From assembly GCA_045648985.1 (NCBI GenBank), contig JAZROZ010000013.1:1-21112 (forward strand): a DNA stretch of 21,112 nucleotides, read 5' to 3'. The translations under genes and the position numbers were made by a program. Positions 5,078-12,037 of this stretch are shown here, piece after piece (position 1 is the stretch's first letter; the number at the start of each line of letters is the position of its first letter). This DNA is from SIG437 sp045648985 (lineage in GTDB: Bacteria > Bacillota > Clostridia > UBA1381 > UBA9506). The notes under the pieces are model-generated. The model did no database searches, was not told the DNA's origin, and saw only the letters and a program-made list of their open reading frames with translations.

Positions 5078-6220
5078 TTAAATGCGTATAGTTATACCGA
5101 CTATACGCATTATTATTTTTTTCAGGATTTCTGTAAATGTTGGCTCGGGTGGCTCTACATATTCTATGTCTATTCCTGCTAAGAGGTTGATTTCAGCAAG
5201 AAAATCATTTTTATAATATATTGAAATAGAGCCGATTTGGTCCCCTTTTTTGATGGGAGCTTTTATTTTAGAAGGAGTTTTATAGTTTAGTTTTATGTCA
5301 GATAATACATTTTGAGATGTTAAAGTTATGTAATAATCCTCTGCCGCTAAAAGCTCTAAGCGGTGAGATGAGCCGTTTTCAACAGGGATTGTTTTTAAAA
5401 TCATATCTTTTATGATGAGTGGTTTTGGTGTGTATGTATTAAAAGCGTAATCCAGCATATTTTTGTGGTCATTCCAGTCATCAGGTGCATTTAAGGTTAC
5501 GGCAATTACTGAAAAACCATTTCGCTCTGCTGCAGAAACTAAGCATCTGCCTGTTTTTTTTGTATAGCCTGTTTTAACACCGATACAGCCTGAGTACTGA
5601 TTTAAGAGTTTGTTGTGATTTGTTAAAGTCCTTTTATAGTTTTCTGTTCCATTTGAAATAGTTTTTGTTTTTGAAGATACTATTTGTTTAAAAGTATCGT
5701 TTTTCAGTGCCTTGCGCGTAATTAAAGCAAGGTCATATGCCGTTGTGAAGTGTCCGTCGCTATCCAGTCCGTTAGGGTTTTTAAAGGATGTGTTTTTTGC
5801 ACCAATTTCTTTTGCTTTTTTTGTCATCATCTCGGCAAAGTTTTCCACAGTTCCGCCTATGTGCTCCGCTATTGCTATTGCCGCGTCATTGCCTGAGGCA
5901 AGCATCAGACCATATAGCAAATCCTCCATTGTTATTTCTTCACCGGGTTTTAAATAAATGCTTGAGCCTTCTGTTCCTGCCGCATTTTTACTTGCTGTTA
6001 CAATATCAGAAAGGTTTGAATTTTCCAAGGCGACAAGCGCCGTCATAATTTTAGTTGTACTTGCCATTGAATGTTTTTCATATGCATTTTTTTCAAAGAG
6101 CACGTTTCCTGTCAAAGCGTCTATAACACAAGCATATTTAGCAGATACGCTAAGTGCTGAAGTTTTTTGGCAAGGCAATAGAATCAAAAAAGAAAAAAGA
6201 ATACAAAGAAATCTTTTCAA
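5078..6220 (-). CDS. D-alanyl-D-alanine carboxypeptidase (serine peptidase S11, PBP5/DacF type)
   Basis: This is a 380-aa secreted enzyme that trims the terminal D-Ala from peptidoglycan stem peptides and so limits cross-linking. A signal peptide is visible (MKRF, then a hydrophobic core, ending near residue 22-26). The three active-site motifs are present: STTK (54-57, with the nucleophilic serine), SGN (109-111) and KTG (216-218). The C-terminal 110 residues fit the beta-rich PBP5_C domain and end in a possible amphipathic anchor (ILKKIIMRIVGITIRI). The start appears to be TTG 6218-6220, because AGGGGG lies about 9 nt upstream and no ATG is nearby. It converges on the cassette array and shares the terminator at 5081. 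A second S11 enzyme lies at 15649. Confidence 0.93.
   Translation of the reverse strand: MKRFLCILFSFLILLPCQKTSALSVSAKYACVIDALTGNVLFEKNAYEKHSMASTTKIMTALVALENSNLSDIVTASKNAAGTEGSSIYLKPGEEITMEDLLYGLMLASGNDAAIAIAEHIGGTVENFAEMMTKKAKEIGAKNTSFKNPNGLDSDGHFTTAYDLALITRKALKNDTFKQIVSSKTKTISNGTENYKRTLTNHNKLLNQYSGCIGVKTGYTKKTGRCLVSAAERNGFSVIAVTLNAPDDWNDHKNMLDYAFNTYTPKPLIIKDMILKTIPVENGSSHRLELLAAEDYYITLTSQNVLSDIKLNYKTPSKIKAPIKKGDQIGSISIYYKNDFLAEINLLAGIDIEYVEPPEPTFTEILKKIIMRIVGITIRI
5081..5118. terminator. bidirectional hairpin terminator between the array and the carboxypeptidase gene
   Basis: A 12-bp perfect stem AATGCGTATAGT / ACTATACGCATT (5081-5092 with 5100-5111) has a 7-nt loop. On the + strand it is followed by a T-rich run (5111-5122), which would end array transcription. 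On the - strand it lies inside the last codons of the carboxypeptidase gene and is followed by TTTAATTTTTAA, so it probably ends that transcript too. Confidence 0.85.
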
Positions 6221-6292
6221 AATAAAATCCCCCTAGAAACATTAGATAATAAATAATATGAAGAAAAACAAAAAAATATTTATATATGGTGT

Positions 6293-6321
6293 TTGAAAAT
6301 GAAAAAATGTGGGTATATATA
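6293..6321 (+). promoter_or_regulatory. possible promoter for hpf
   Basis: TTGAAA (6293-6298) and TATATA (6316-6321) are separated by 17 nt in the otherwise AT-rich gap between the divergent carboxypeptidase gene and hpf. The -35 element is good and the -10 element moderate. The surrounding AT richness makes chance matches easy, so this is tentative. Confidence 0.4.
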
Positions 6322-6380
6322 TAGTAAGGAGGTAAATTTATATTAAAAAAGAGAAAATTACATAAAGGAGATGGACAGTA

Positions 6381-6920
6381 ATGAAAATCACGATTTCAGG
6401 AAAACAGATTGAATTAACAAATGCACTAAAAAACAGAGTAGAGGAAAAGTTTGCAAAGCTCGACCGATATTTCCGCAAAGAAACAGAGGCTTTCGTTACC
6501 TTGTCCGTTCAACGTGAATATCAGACGATTGAAGCAACGGTTCAGTCAGGCAGCTTGATACTCCGTGCCGAAGAAGCAACAGATGATATGTATGTTTCGA
6601 TTGACAAAGCTGTTGATACATTAGAAAGACAGTTAAGAAAACATAAAACAAGAATTGAAAAGAAATTGAAAAAAGAATACTTCGAAGCTGCTACTTTAAA
6701 GGAAATCCCATATGAAGAAGATGTAGCAGAAGAAGTAGAATTTAAGATTGTTAAAACAAAACGTTTTGAAGTAAAACCCATGAGCCCTGAGGAGGCTATC
6801 CTTCAAATGAATTTGATTGGACATCAGTTCTTTGTATTTTTAAATTCGCAGACGGGTGACTCAAACGTTGTATATAAAAGAAAGGATGGCGATTACGGAC
6901 TAATTGAAATCACAAGATAA
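6381..6920 (+). CDS. hpf: ribosome hibernation promoting factor, long form
   Basis: This is a 179-aa cytosolic protein that binds the 30S decoding centre and pairs ribosomes into inactive 100S dimers in slow growth. The N-terminal S30AE domain (residues 1-100) shows ISGKQIELTNALKNRVEEK and a basic helix near KHKTRIEKKLKK. A linker follows, and the C-terminal dimerisation domain (about 125-179) has the conserved FEVKPMSPEEAILQMNLIGH, then FFVFLN and YKRKDGDYGLIE. The length is that of the long, single-protein form used by Firmicutes. Start ATG 6381 follows AAAGGAGA (6363-6371 region). It is a single gene, and its usual neighbour secA is not seen here. Confidence 0.95.
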   Translation: MKITISGKQIELTNALKNRVEEKFAKLDRYFRKETEAFVTLSVQREYQTIEATVQSGSLILRAEEATDDMYVSIDKAVDTLERQLRKHKTRIEKKLKKEYFEAATLKEIPYEEDVAEEVEFKIVKTKRFEVKPMSPEEAILQMNLIGHQFFVFLNSQTGDSNVVYKRKDGDYGLIEITR

Positions 6921-6938
6921 TAATGAAAAACAAAAGAT

Positions 6939-7061
6939 GGAGCTTTGGTAGAATTTTATATATAAGCTCATAACTCTTATAATAAAATGAACAAATTAAT
7001 GTATTTAATGTAATAAACACTAATTGCTTGTTTTTGATACGTTTTATTCTACCAAAGCTCC
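6939..7061. repeat. 123-bp element with 16-bp perfect inverted ends
   Basis: GGAGCTTTGGTAGAAT (6939-6954) is the exact reverse complement of ATTCTACCAAAGCTCC (7046-7061). The 91-bp interior is AT-rich and has no gene. On the + strand the right end is followed by TGATTTATTTTTTT. On the - strand the left end is followed by ATCTTTTGTTTTTC. It could serve as a long bidirectional terminator between converging hpf and murC, a small MITE-like element, or a structured RNA. Confidence 0.7.
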
Positions 7062-7075
7062 TGATTTATTTTTTT

Positions 7076-7104
7076 AGCATAGTGTATTCTATGCTTATTT
7101 TTTT
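7076..7104 (+). terminator. rho-independent terminator (hpf direction)
   Basis: AGCATAG (7076-7082) pairs with CTATGCT (7089-7095) across a 6-nt loop and is followed by TATTTTTTTT. It overlaps the murC stop codon at 7095-7097 on the other strand. Together with the 123-bp element it separates the two converging genes. Confidence 0.75.
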
Positions 7105-8486
7105 TGTAAAAGTTTGTCTCCCACTTTATATATATCGCCTGCGCCCATAGTGATGATAACATCGCCGTCTTTAGCTTCTTTTAAGATGTAATCACAAATT
7201 GCATCAAAGCTTTCTAAGTATTTTGCGTTGCCGCTTTCTTCATTTGTGCTATCTGCCAGCGCTTTTGAGGAAATGAGCCCCGTATCCTTTTCTCTTGCAG
7301 CATAGATATCTGCAAATATTACTTCGTGACACTCCTTAAAGCTTTTTGCAAATTCGTCTTTTAGCTTATATGAACGCGTGTAGGTATGTGGCTGGAAAAC
7401 GCAGAAAACTCTTCCGTTTCCGCAGTTTTTAGCAGCAGAAAGTGTCGCTTTTATTTCTGTCGGGTGATGTGCATAGTCATCTATTAATATAGCACCGCCT
7501 ATCGTGCCTTTTCTTTCAAAGCGTCTGCCCGTTCCGTGAAATGAAGAAAGACCTTCCCTGACAGCATCAGGTGAAATTCCCAAAAAATCGGAGGCGGCAA
7601 TAACGGAGAGAGCATTTTTTATGTTATGCTCACCGGGAACAGAAAGCGATACATCCATAATTTTCTGACCGCAATATAAAACATCGAAGCTGCCGAAGCC
7701 CTTATGTGAATATTTTATGTTTTCTGCGCGGAAAACGGCTTCTTTGTTTTCTATACCAAAGCTTATTACTTTTTTTGATGTGTTTTTCACTGATTTGATT
7801 GCATTTTCATCATCGTAGTTTACAATTACCGCGCCGCTGTCGGGGAGCAGCTCTGTGAAATCTGAAAAGCAATCTATTATATCGTTTATATCTTTGAAAT
7901 AGTCAAGATGGTCTTCTTCAACATTTAAGATAATCGAAAGTGTCGGATTGAATTTTAAAAAGCTTCTGCAATACTCACAAGCTTCCGTCACAAGATAATC
8001 TCTTCCGCCGTCACGAAGATTTCCGCCGATGGATGAGAGCATCCCACCGACTAAAACTGTTGGGTCAAGCTCCGCCTTTAGCAAAACTTCTGTCATCATT
8101 GAAGTTGTTGTTGTTTTTCCGTGAGTTCCTGAAACTGCAATAGAATTTTTATATCTCTTCATAATTGCGCCGACCAAAACTGCACGTTCAATCACGGGAA
8201 TGCCGAGCGAGCGGGCTTTTATGAGCTCGGGGTTATCTTCCTTGATTGCAGCTGTATAGACAACTAAAGACACATCGCCTATATTTTTTGCATCGTGACC
8301 TATAAAAACATCTATTCCGTTTTTTCTCAAAGCTTCGGTTACTTCGCTTTCTTTAAAATCAGAGCCGTAAACACAGAAGCCGTCAGAATTAAGTATAACC
8401 GCCAGAGCACTCATACTAATTCCGCCTATTCCTATAAAGAAAATTGGTTTTTGCGGATTTATTGTATTTAAGTCAAAAGTATTCAT
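7095..8486 (-). CDS. murC: UDP-N-acetylmuramate--L-alanine ligase
   Basis: This is a 463-aa cytosolic ATP-dependent ligase adding L-alanine to UDP-MurNAc, the first amino-acid step of peptidoglycan precursor synthesis. The N-terminal UDP-binding domain has GIGGISMSA (residues 19-27). The ATP-binding P-loop is GTHGKTTTT (120-128). The middle domain carries N-x-E-x-D-H-L-D (NVEEDHLDYF), and the C-terminal domain has DDYAHHPTE and QPHTYTRS, all diagnostic of MurC. The length is standard and the gene is intact. Start ATG 8486 follows GAAGGAGTG 6 nt upstream. A TATAAT (8508-8513, reverse strand) with only a weak -35 may be the promoter. It is divergent from spoVG. Confidence 0.97.
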   Translation of the reverse strand: MNTFDLNTINPQKPIFFIGIGGISMSALAVILNSDGFCVYGSDFKESEVTEALRKNGIDVFIGHDAKNIGDVSLVVYTAAIKEDNPELIKARSLGIPVIERAVLVGAIMKRYKNSIAVSGTHGKTTTTSMMTEVLLKAELDPTVLVGGMLSSIGGNLRDGGRDYLVTEACEYCRSFLKFNPTLSIILNVEEDHLDYFKDINDIIDCFSDFTELLPDSGAVIVNYDDENAIKSVKNTSKKVISFGIENKEAVFRAENIKYSHKGFGSFDVLYCGQKIMDVSLSVPGEHNIKNALSVIAASDFLGISPDAVREGLSSFHGTGRRFERKGTIGGAILIDDYAHHPTEIKATLSAAKNCGNGRVFCVFQPHTYTRSYKLKDEFAKSFKECHEVIFADIYAAREKDTGLISSKALADSTNEESGNAKYLESFDAICDYILKEAKDGDVIITMGAGDIYKVGDKLLQKK

Positions 8487-8617
8487 AAGTTCACTCCTTC
8501 ACATAGTATTATATTTCAAATTAAAAGAAATTAAAAGACTTTTTTTCAAAAATAGTATATTTTTCAAAAAAAATACCAAAATAATAACATCATAATTTTT
8601 TAACAGGGAGAAGACAT

Positions 8618-8914
8618 ATGGATATTACAGATATCAGAATCAGAAAAATTAACATCGAATCAAAAATGAAGGCAGTCGTGTCAGTCACCTTTGATAATTC
8701 TTTTGTTGTACATGATATTAAGGTGATTTCGGGCGGGGAAAAGCTTTTCATTGCAATGCCCAGCAGAAAAACACCTGAGGGGGAATATAAAGATATTGCA
8801 CATCCTATAATCCCCGAAATGCGCGATTCTTTGGAAAAAGCAATTTTAAAACAATATGAAGCCGCTCTTGCTCAGGAGCCTGATATGACCGTTGGGGCAG
8901 CGGAGCTTATGTAA
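8618..8914 (+). CDS. spoVG: septation / stage V sporulation regulatory protein SpoVG
   Basis: This is a 98-aa DNA/RNA-binding regulator, which in Bacillus and relatives affects asymmetric septation, capsule and virulence genes. MDITDIRIRKI at the start, AVVSVTFDNSFVVHDIKVI, FIAMPSRKTPEG and DIAHPIIPEMR are the strongly conserved family blocks. The helical C-terminus (ILKQYEAAL) is also typical, and the length matches the family. Start ATG 8618 follows CAGGGAGA about 8 nt upstream. It is followed by a strong terminator and is probably monocistronic. In Bacillus the gene is driven by SigH, but no convincing SigH promoter can be read in the 130-bp gap to murC. Confidence 0.96.
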   Translation: MDITDIRIRKINIESKMKAVVSVTFDNSFVVHDIKVISGGEKLFIAMPSRKTPEGEYKDIAHPIIPEMRDSLEKAILKQYEAALAQEPDMTVGAAELM

Positions 8915-8932
8915 GGAATAAAAGCAAAGATT

Positions 8933-8980
8933 ATGTCGTTAACTTTTGTCACTTCGACAACTGTTAGCGACATTTTTTTT
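8933..8980 (+). terminator. strong rho-independent terminator after spoVG
   Basis: ATGTCGTTAAC (8933-8943) pairs with GTTAGCGACAT (8963-8973) through 11 positions including one G-U. An inner TTGTC/GACAA stem lies within the loop. A run of seven or more T follows. The loop and right arm also contain possible Spo0A box sequences. Confidence 0.9.
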
Positions 8981-8999
8981 GATTTGTATAATGTATAAT
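8953..8999 (+). promoter_or_regulatory. putative spoIIGA-sigE promoter region with a Spo0A-type box
   Basis: TTCGACA (8953-8959) is the reverse complement of TGTCGAA, the Spo0A-binding box of Bacillus and Clostridium. Two overlapping TATAAT-like -10 candidates lie downstream (8987-8992 and 8994-8999), without a good -35 at normal distance. That arrangement is expected for a Spo0A-activated promoter, which is how spoIIG is controlled in Bacillus. The box would lie about 50 bp upstream of the start of transcription. Assignment is by motif and analogy. Confidence 0.5.
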
Positions 9000-9043
9000 T
9001 ATGTTTGTGACTAGACATCGGAGAGGAAAGGCATTACTTTAAA

Positions 9044-9937
9044 ATGGAAATAAAAATATATGTAGATGTTTTATTTTTAAATGATTTGTTTATGGACTCT
9101 TTGCTTTTATATATCAGTGCTAAACTTATGAAAATAAAGCCGTCCTTTTTAAAATTTTTTCTTGCTGCCTTAGTTGGCGCCGTATTTAGCACAGTAATGT
9201 TTTTTTACTCTGCAGGACCTTTGGCAGAGCTTATTTTAAAAATTTTAGTCTGTGTGGCTATGGTTGAAATTGCCTTTTTTCCGCGTTCTTTATCAAGCTT
9301 TTTAAAACAAAGCTCTGTTTTTTTTGCCGTTTCATTACTTTGTGGAGGCATTGGTTTTTCGCTTTTGTATTATACAGGGCTTGGAGCATACTTTGGTGCA
9401 GTTTATTCAGGCACAGCAGTTTATCTAAACTTTCCTATATATAAGCTTATGCTTTCTGCGATATTGTGTTACATTGTGCTGAGTCTTTCTACCAGTGCAA
9501 TTAAAAAATATAAAAATCAGGCTTCTTTTATTTATGATGTTAAGGTGTGCTATAACAAAAGAGAAATACAGTTTAAGGCTCTCTATGATAGCGGCAACAG
9601 CTTAAAGGATGTGGCAACAAACAAAAGCGTGATGATATTACGTTGGGAAAAAGCAAGAAAGCTATTTGATACACAGAAAAGTTTTGAAGATTTTTTTAAG
9701 GAAAATTCTCAGCTGTTTTTTCCGATACCGTATAAAAGTGTATCGGGACATTCCGTAATGATGGCATTTTTTCCCGAGTGTGTAAAAGTAAATGAAAATG
9801 AAGCAGACGTATATGCAGGAATCAGCGAGATTGATTTTGGAAAAGACTATGACGGGATACTTCCTAAGGATTTTGATGAAAGGATTGACAGATTTGACAG
9901 ATTTAATTCAAGAGCTCATAAAGCTTATCGGGCTTAA
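9044..9937 (+). CDS. spoIIGA: sporulation sigma-E factor processing peptidase SpoIIGA
   Basis: This is a 297-aa membrane-bound aspartic protease that removes the N-terminal pro-sequence from pro-SigE in the mother cell after a forespore signal. The N-terminal half has five hydrophobic segments (first at about residues 5-28, last at about 130-150). The C-terminal cytosolic half contains ALYDSGNSL with the catalytic aspartate at residue 182, followed by hydrophobic strands and IPYKSVSGHS. The order and length match the family. Start ATG 9044 has only a distant GGAAAGG (9025-9031), so translation may be weak. The 3' end overlaps the start of sigE by 62 bp in another frame. Its last 20 residues, RIDRFDRFN and beyond, lie in that overlap and are not conserved-looking. 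Confidence 0.93.
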   Translation: MEIKIYVDVLFLNDLFMDSLLLYISAKLMKIKPSFLKFFLAALVGAVFSTVMFFYSAGPLAELILKILVCVAMVEIAFFPRSLSSFLKQSSVFFAVSLLCGGIGFSLLYYTGLGAYFGAVYSGTAVYLNFPIYKLMLSAILCYIVLSLSTSAIKKYKNQASFIYDVKVCYNKREIQFKALYDSGNSLKDVATNKSVMILRWEKARKLFDTQKSFEDFFKENSQLFFPIPYKSVSGHSVMMAFFPECVKVNENEADVYAGISEIDFGKDYDGILPKDFDERIDRFDRFNSRAHKAYRA

Positions 9938-10625
9938 CTACATAAGAATAAAATATGCTTTTAGCGAAGAGAATACTGTTTTCTATATAGGCGGCAGCGA
10001 GACGCTTCCTGAGCCGCTATCTTTTCCCGAGGAGCAAAAGCAGCTTGAGCTTTTGAAAGAAAAAAATCCTGAGGCTAAAAAGATGCTCATTGAACATAAT
10101 TTAAGACTTGTTGTTTATGTAGCGCGGAAATTTGAAAACACACAAATAAATATAGAAGACCTGATTTCGATAGGGTCAATAGGACTAATTAAGGCAGTAA
10201 ATACTTTTGATACAGATAAAAATATTAAGCTTGCGACATATGCTTCAAGGTGTATTGAAAATGAGATTTTAATGTTTTTGAGAAAAACTCACAATACAAA
10301 AACAGAAATATCCATTGATGAGCCGCTTAACACAGACTGGGATGGTAATGAGCTGTTGCTTTCCGATGTTTTGGGAACAGACTCGGATGAAATAGCAAAA
10401 GAACTGGAAGATGAAGTTGATAAAAAGCTTCTTTATGAAGCGGTTGAAAAATTGTCGGGCAGAGAGAAAAATATTATAAAGCTGAGATTTGGATTAAGCT
10501 CAGGAAAAGAAAAGACACAAAAAGAGGTTGCCGATATGCTCGGCATTTCGCAATCGTATATTTCGCGCCTGGAGAAAAGAATTTTAAACAGATTGAAAAA
10601 AGAAATAACAAAGCTCGTTCAGTAA
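9876..10625 (+). CDS. sigE: RNA polymerase sporulation sigma factor SigE (pro-SigE)
   Basis: This is a 249-aa sigma-70 family factor for early mother-cell genes. The core begins FYIGGSE and continues with RLVVYVARKFENT, INIEDLISIGSIGLIKAVNT (region 2.1-2.2) and LATYASRCIENEILMFLR (2.3-2.4). It then shows SIDEPLNTDWDGNELLLSDV (region 3) and the helix-turn-helix TQKEVADMLGISQSYISRLE (4.2). The pro-sequence before FYIGGSE is about 35 residues with this start, some 8 longer than in Bacillus subtilis, and contains an amphipathic LTDLTDLIQELIKLIGL. Start ATG 9876 is chosen because TAAGGA (9865-9870) lies 5 nt upstream, inside spoIIGA. The overlap suggests translational coupling of the protease and its substrate. 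Earlier in-frame starts would give a pro-sequence too long for the family. Confidence 0.95.
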   Translation: MKGLTDLTDLIQELIKLIGLNYIRIKYAFSEENTVFYIGGSETLPEPLSFPEEQKQLELLKEKNPEAKKMLIEHNLRLVVYVARKFENTQINIEDLISIGSIGLIKAVNTFDTDKNIKLATYASRCIENEILMFLRKTHNTKTEISIDEPLNTDWDGNELLLSDVLGTDSDEIAKELEDEVDKKLLYEAVEKLSGREKNIIKLRFGLSSGKEKTQKEVADMLGISQSYISRLEKRILNRLKKEITKLVQ

Positions 10626-10655
10626 TACATATATAGTAAAAAAGGAGAGATTAAA

Positions 10656-11831
10656 GTGCGTGAATATATTGTAGGATTTCAAGGCTTGTGGCGACATTTT
10701 TTTATAAAACAGAATGTGGGGCTTTGTCACAGAATAAAAGATGGCTTTAAGTTCAACGATTACAGAGTTCTTTTAAAAGGAGCAGAATCTGATTTTTGCG
10801 TGTATGCTACAGAAAAGTATATACACATAGTCTGTCAGGATGCAAAAGGCTCAGTTTTATATCTTATGTATGACGGGGTGTCATGGAAAAAGACAACGGT
10901 ACTTGAAAGTCGCAGCGCTAAACCCTACGTGAAGAATTTTAATATAATAAGCATGGCAGGGCATATAAATCTGCTTTATGTCATAGAAAGCAAAGAGCGG
11001 TTTGCTTTGGTTCATCACACATTAATAGAAGGAAGCAGTCCGTTTATTGTTGATTATATTAAAAAAGATGCCGTTCCTTTTAGCATAGCACTTTGTGATG
11101 AAACGGATTTTACAGTTTTTTATACAAATGAGGACGGCATAAGTGGTTACAAGAAATACAGATGGTCACAAAAAGCATATTCTGAGTTTTCTGCTTCATC
11201 TTCAAAAGATATAACTGTTAAATTCGCAGAAAGTCTTTCTGAAAATAATATGTCGTTTGTTTTTACAAAGAAAACGGAAAACATCTTCAGTCTTATGTAT
11301 GCAGAAACAGATGAGGAAACGAATATAACAGGAGAAGCTACTGTCTATCTTGACTGTGATAAAAGCGTAGTTCCGATAATATCGCACTACGGGCAAAAAA
11401 AGTATATTGTGTGGATAGAAGCAGGCTCGGTTATGACATCTTATTTTGACGACAACGGAAGATGGTCAAAGCCTGTCAGGTATGCAAAAAGCAGCGCAGG
11501 CGATGCAACGCTTTACGTAATATGCTGCGAGGGAAAATACGAATATTATTATGGTGCACCGAGAGAACATGATATTATACTTTACGGAACGCATGATATT
11601 TTAAAAAATCCTCCCCAAAAAGCAAACAGCAAAAAACATGTGCTATCGGAAGGAAGAGAAGATATGATGGGTATTTCAATAAGAGAGCAGGCGGAGCAAA
11701 TTAAAAAACTGTATGAAGAATTATCTGTGCAGAAAAAAATACTTTCAGATTTAGCCGCAAGACTTGAAACAATTATATCATGTGTGCCGATAGCAGATGA
11801 AGAGGATATTGATAAGGTATTATTGAGCTAA
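10656..11831 (+). CDS. hypothetical protein, probable beta-propeller with C-terminal coiled coil
   Basis: This is a 391-aa protein not recognised as a named family. It has no clear signal peptide. Residues 1-310 show repeated four-strand-like patterns with recurring aromatic pairs (LYLMYDGVSWKKT, FALVHHT, FTVFYTNEDGISGYKKYRW, FSLMYAETD, KYIVWIEAGS, YEYYYGAPREHDIILYGT), which suggests a beta-propeller or solenoid. From about 335 a charged heptad segment (IREQAEQIKKLYEELSVQKKIL, split over residues 337-370) forms a probable coiled coil. Start GTG 10656 has AAAGGAGAG (10641-10649) 6 nt upstream. It begins 30 bp after sigE and ends at a terminator, so it is likely co-transcribed with sigE and may act in the mother cell or on the spore surface. 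That role is inference from position only. Confidence 0.75.
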   Translation: MREYIVGFQGLWRHFFIKQNVGLCHRIKDGFKFNDYRVLLKGAESDFCVYATEKYIHIVCQDAKGSVLYLMYDGVSWKKTTVLESRSAKPYVKNFNIISMAGHINLLYVIESKERFALVHHTLIEGSSPFIVDYIKKDAVPFSIALCDETDFTVFYTNEDGISGYKKYRWSQKAYSEFSASSSKDITVKFAESLSENNMSFVFTKKTENIFSLMYAETDEETNITGEATVYLDCDKSVVPIISHYGQKKYIVWIEAGSVMTSYFDDNGRWSKPVRYAKSSAGDATLYVICCEGKYEYYYGAPREHDIILYGTHDILKNPPQKANSKKHVLSEGREDMMGISIREQAEQIKKLYEELSVQKKILSDLAARLETIISCVPIADEEDIDKVLLS

Positions 11832-11836
11832 AAAGC

Positions 11837-11877
11837 AGCTATGGCAGAATAATTTTATTTTGCTGTAGCTACTTTTT
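11837..11877 (+). terminator. rho-independent terminator after the spoIIGA-sigE operon
   Basis: AGCTATGGCAGAA (11837-11849) pairs with TTTTGCTGTAGCT (11858-11870) through 13 positions including G-U pairs. It is followed by ACTTTTTT. Confidence 0.8.
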
Positions 11878-11918
11878 TATACAATCCAATTTGTAACATA
11901 AAAGTAAAATGTTTGTGA

Positions 11919-11947
11919 TTGACGAGTCGGGATATTAGTGATATAAT
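11919..11947 (+). promoter_or_regulatory. SigA-type promoter for the SLH protein gene
   Basis: TTGACG (11919-11924) and TATAAT (11942-11947) are separated by exactly 17 nt, a near-consensus vegetative promoter. Transcription would start near 11954 and leave an 84-nt leader before the ATG, with a very strong GGGAGGA ribosome-binding site at its end. A high expression level is expected for a surface protein. Confidence 0.8.
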
Positions 11948-12037
11948 GTTAGCATATATAATACCATAGTCTTATTATCTTTAAAAAAGACTTGTAGAAA
12001 AGGTAAAAATTTATTTAAATATTGGGAGGAAAAACAA

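Noticed and set aside
6299..6365. Leader peptide upstream of hpf (15-codon frame at 6299-6346, or an ATT-start frame after AAGGAGGT at 6326-6333)
   Set aside because: The first has no ribosome-binding site. The second lacks a normal start codon, and the possible hpf promoter would place its Shine-Dalgarno sequence at the transcription start itself.
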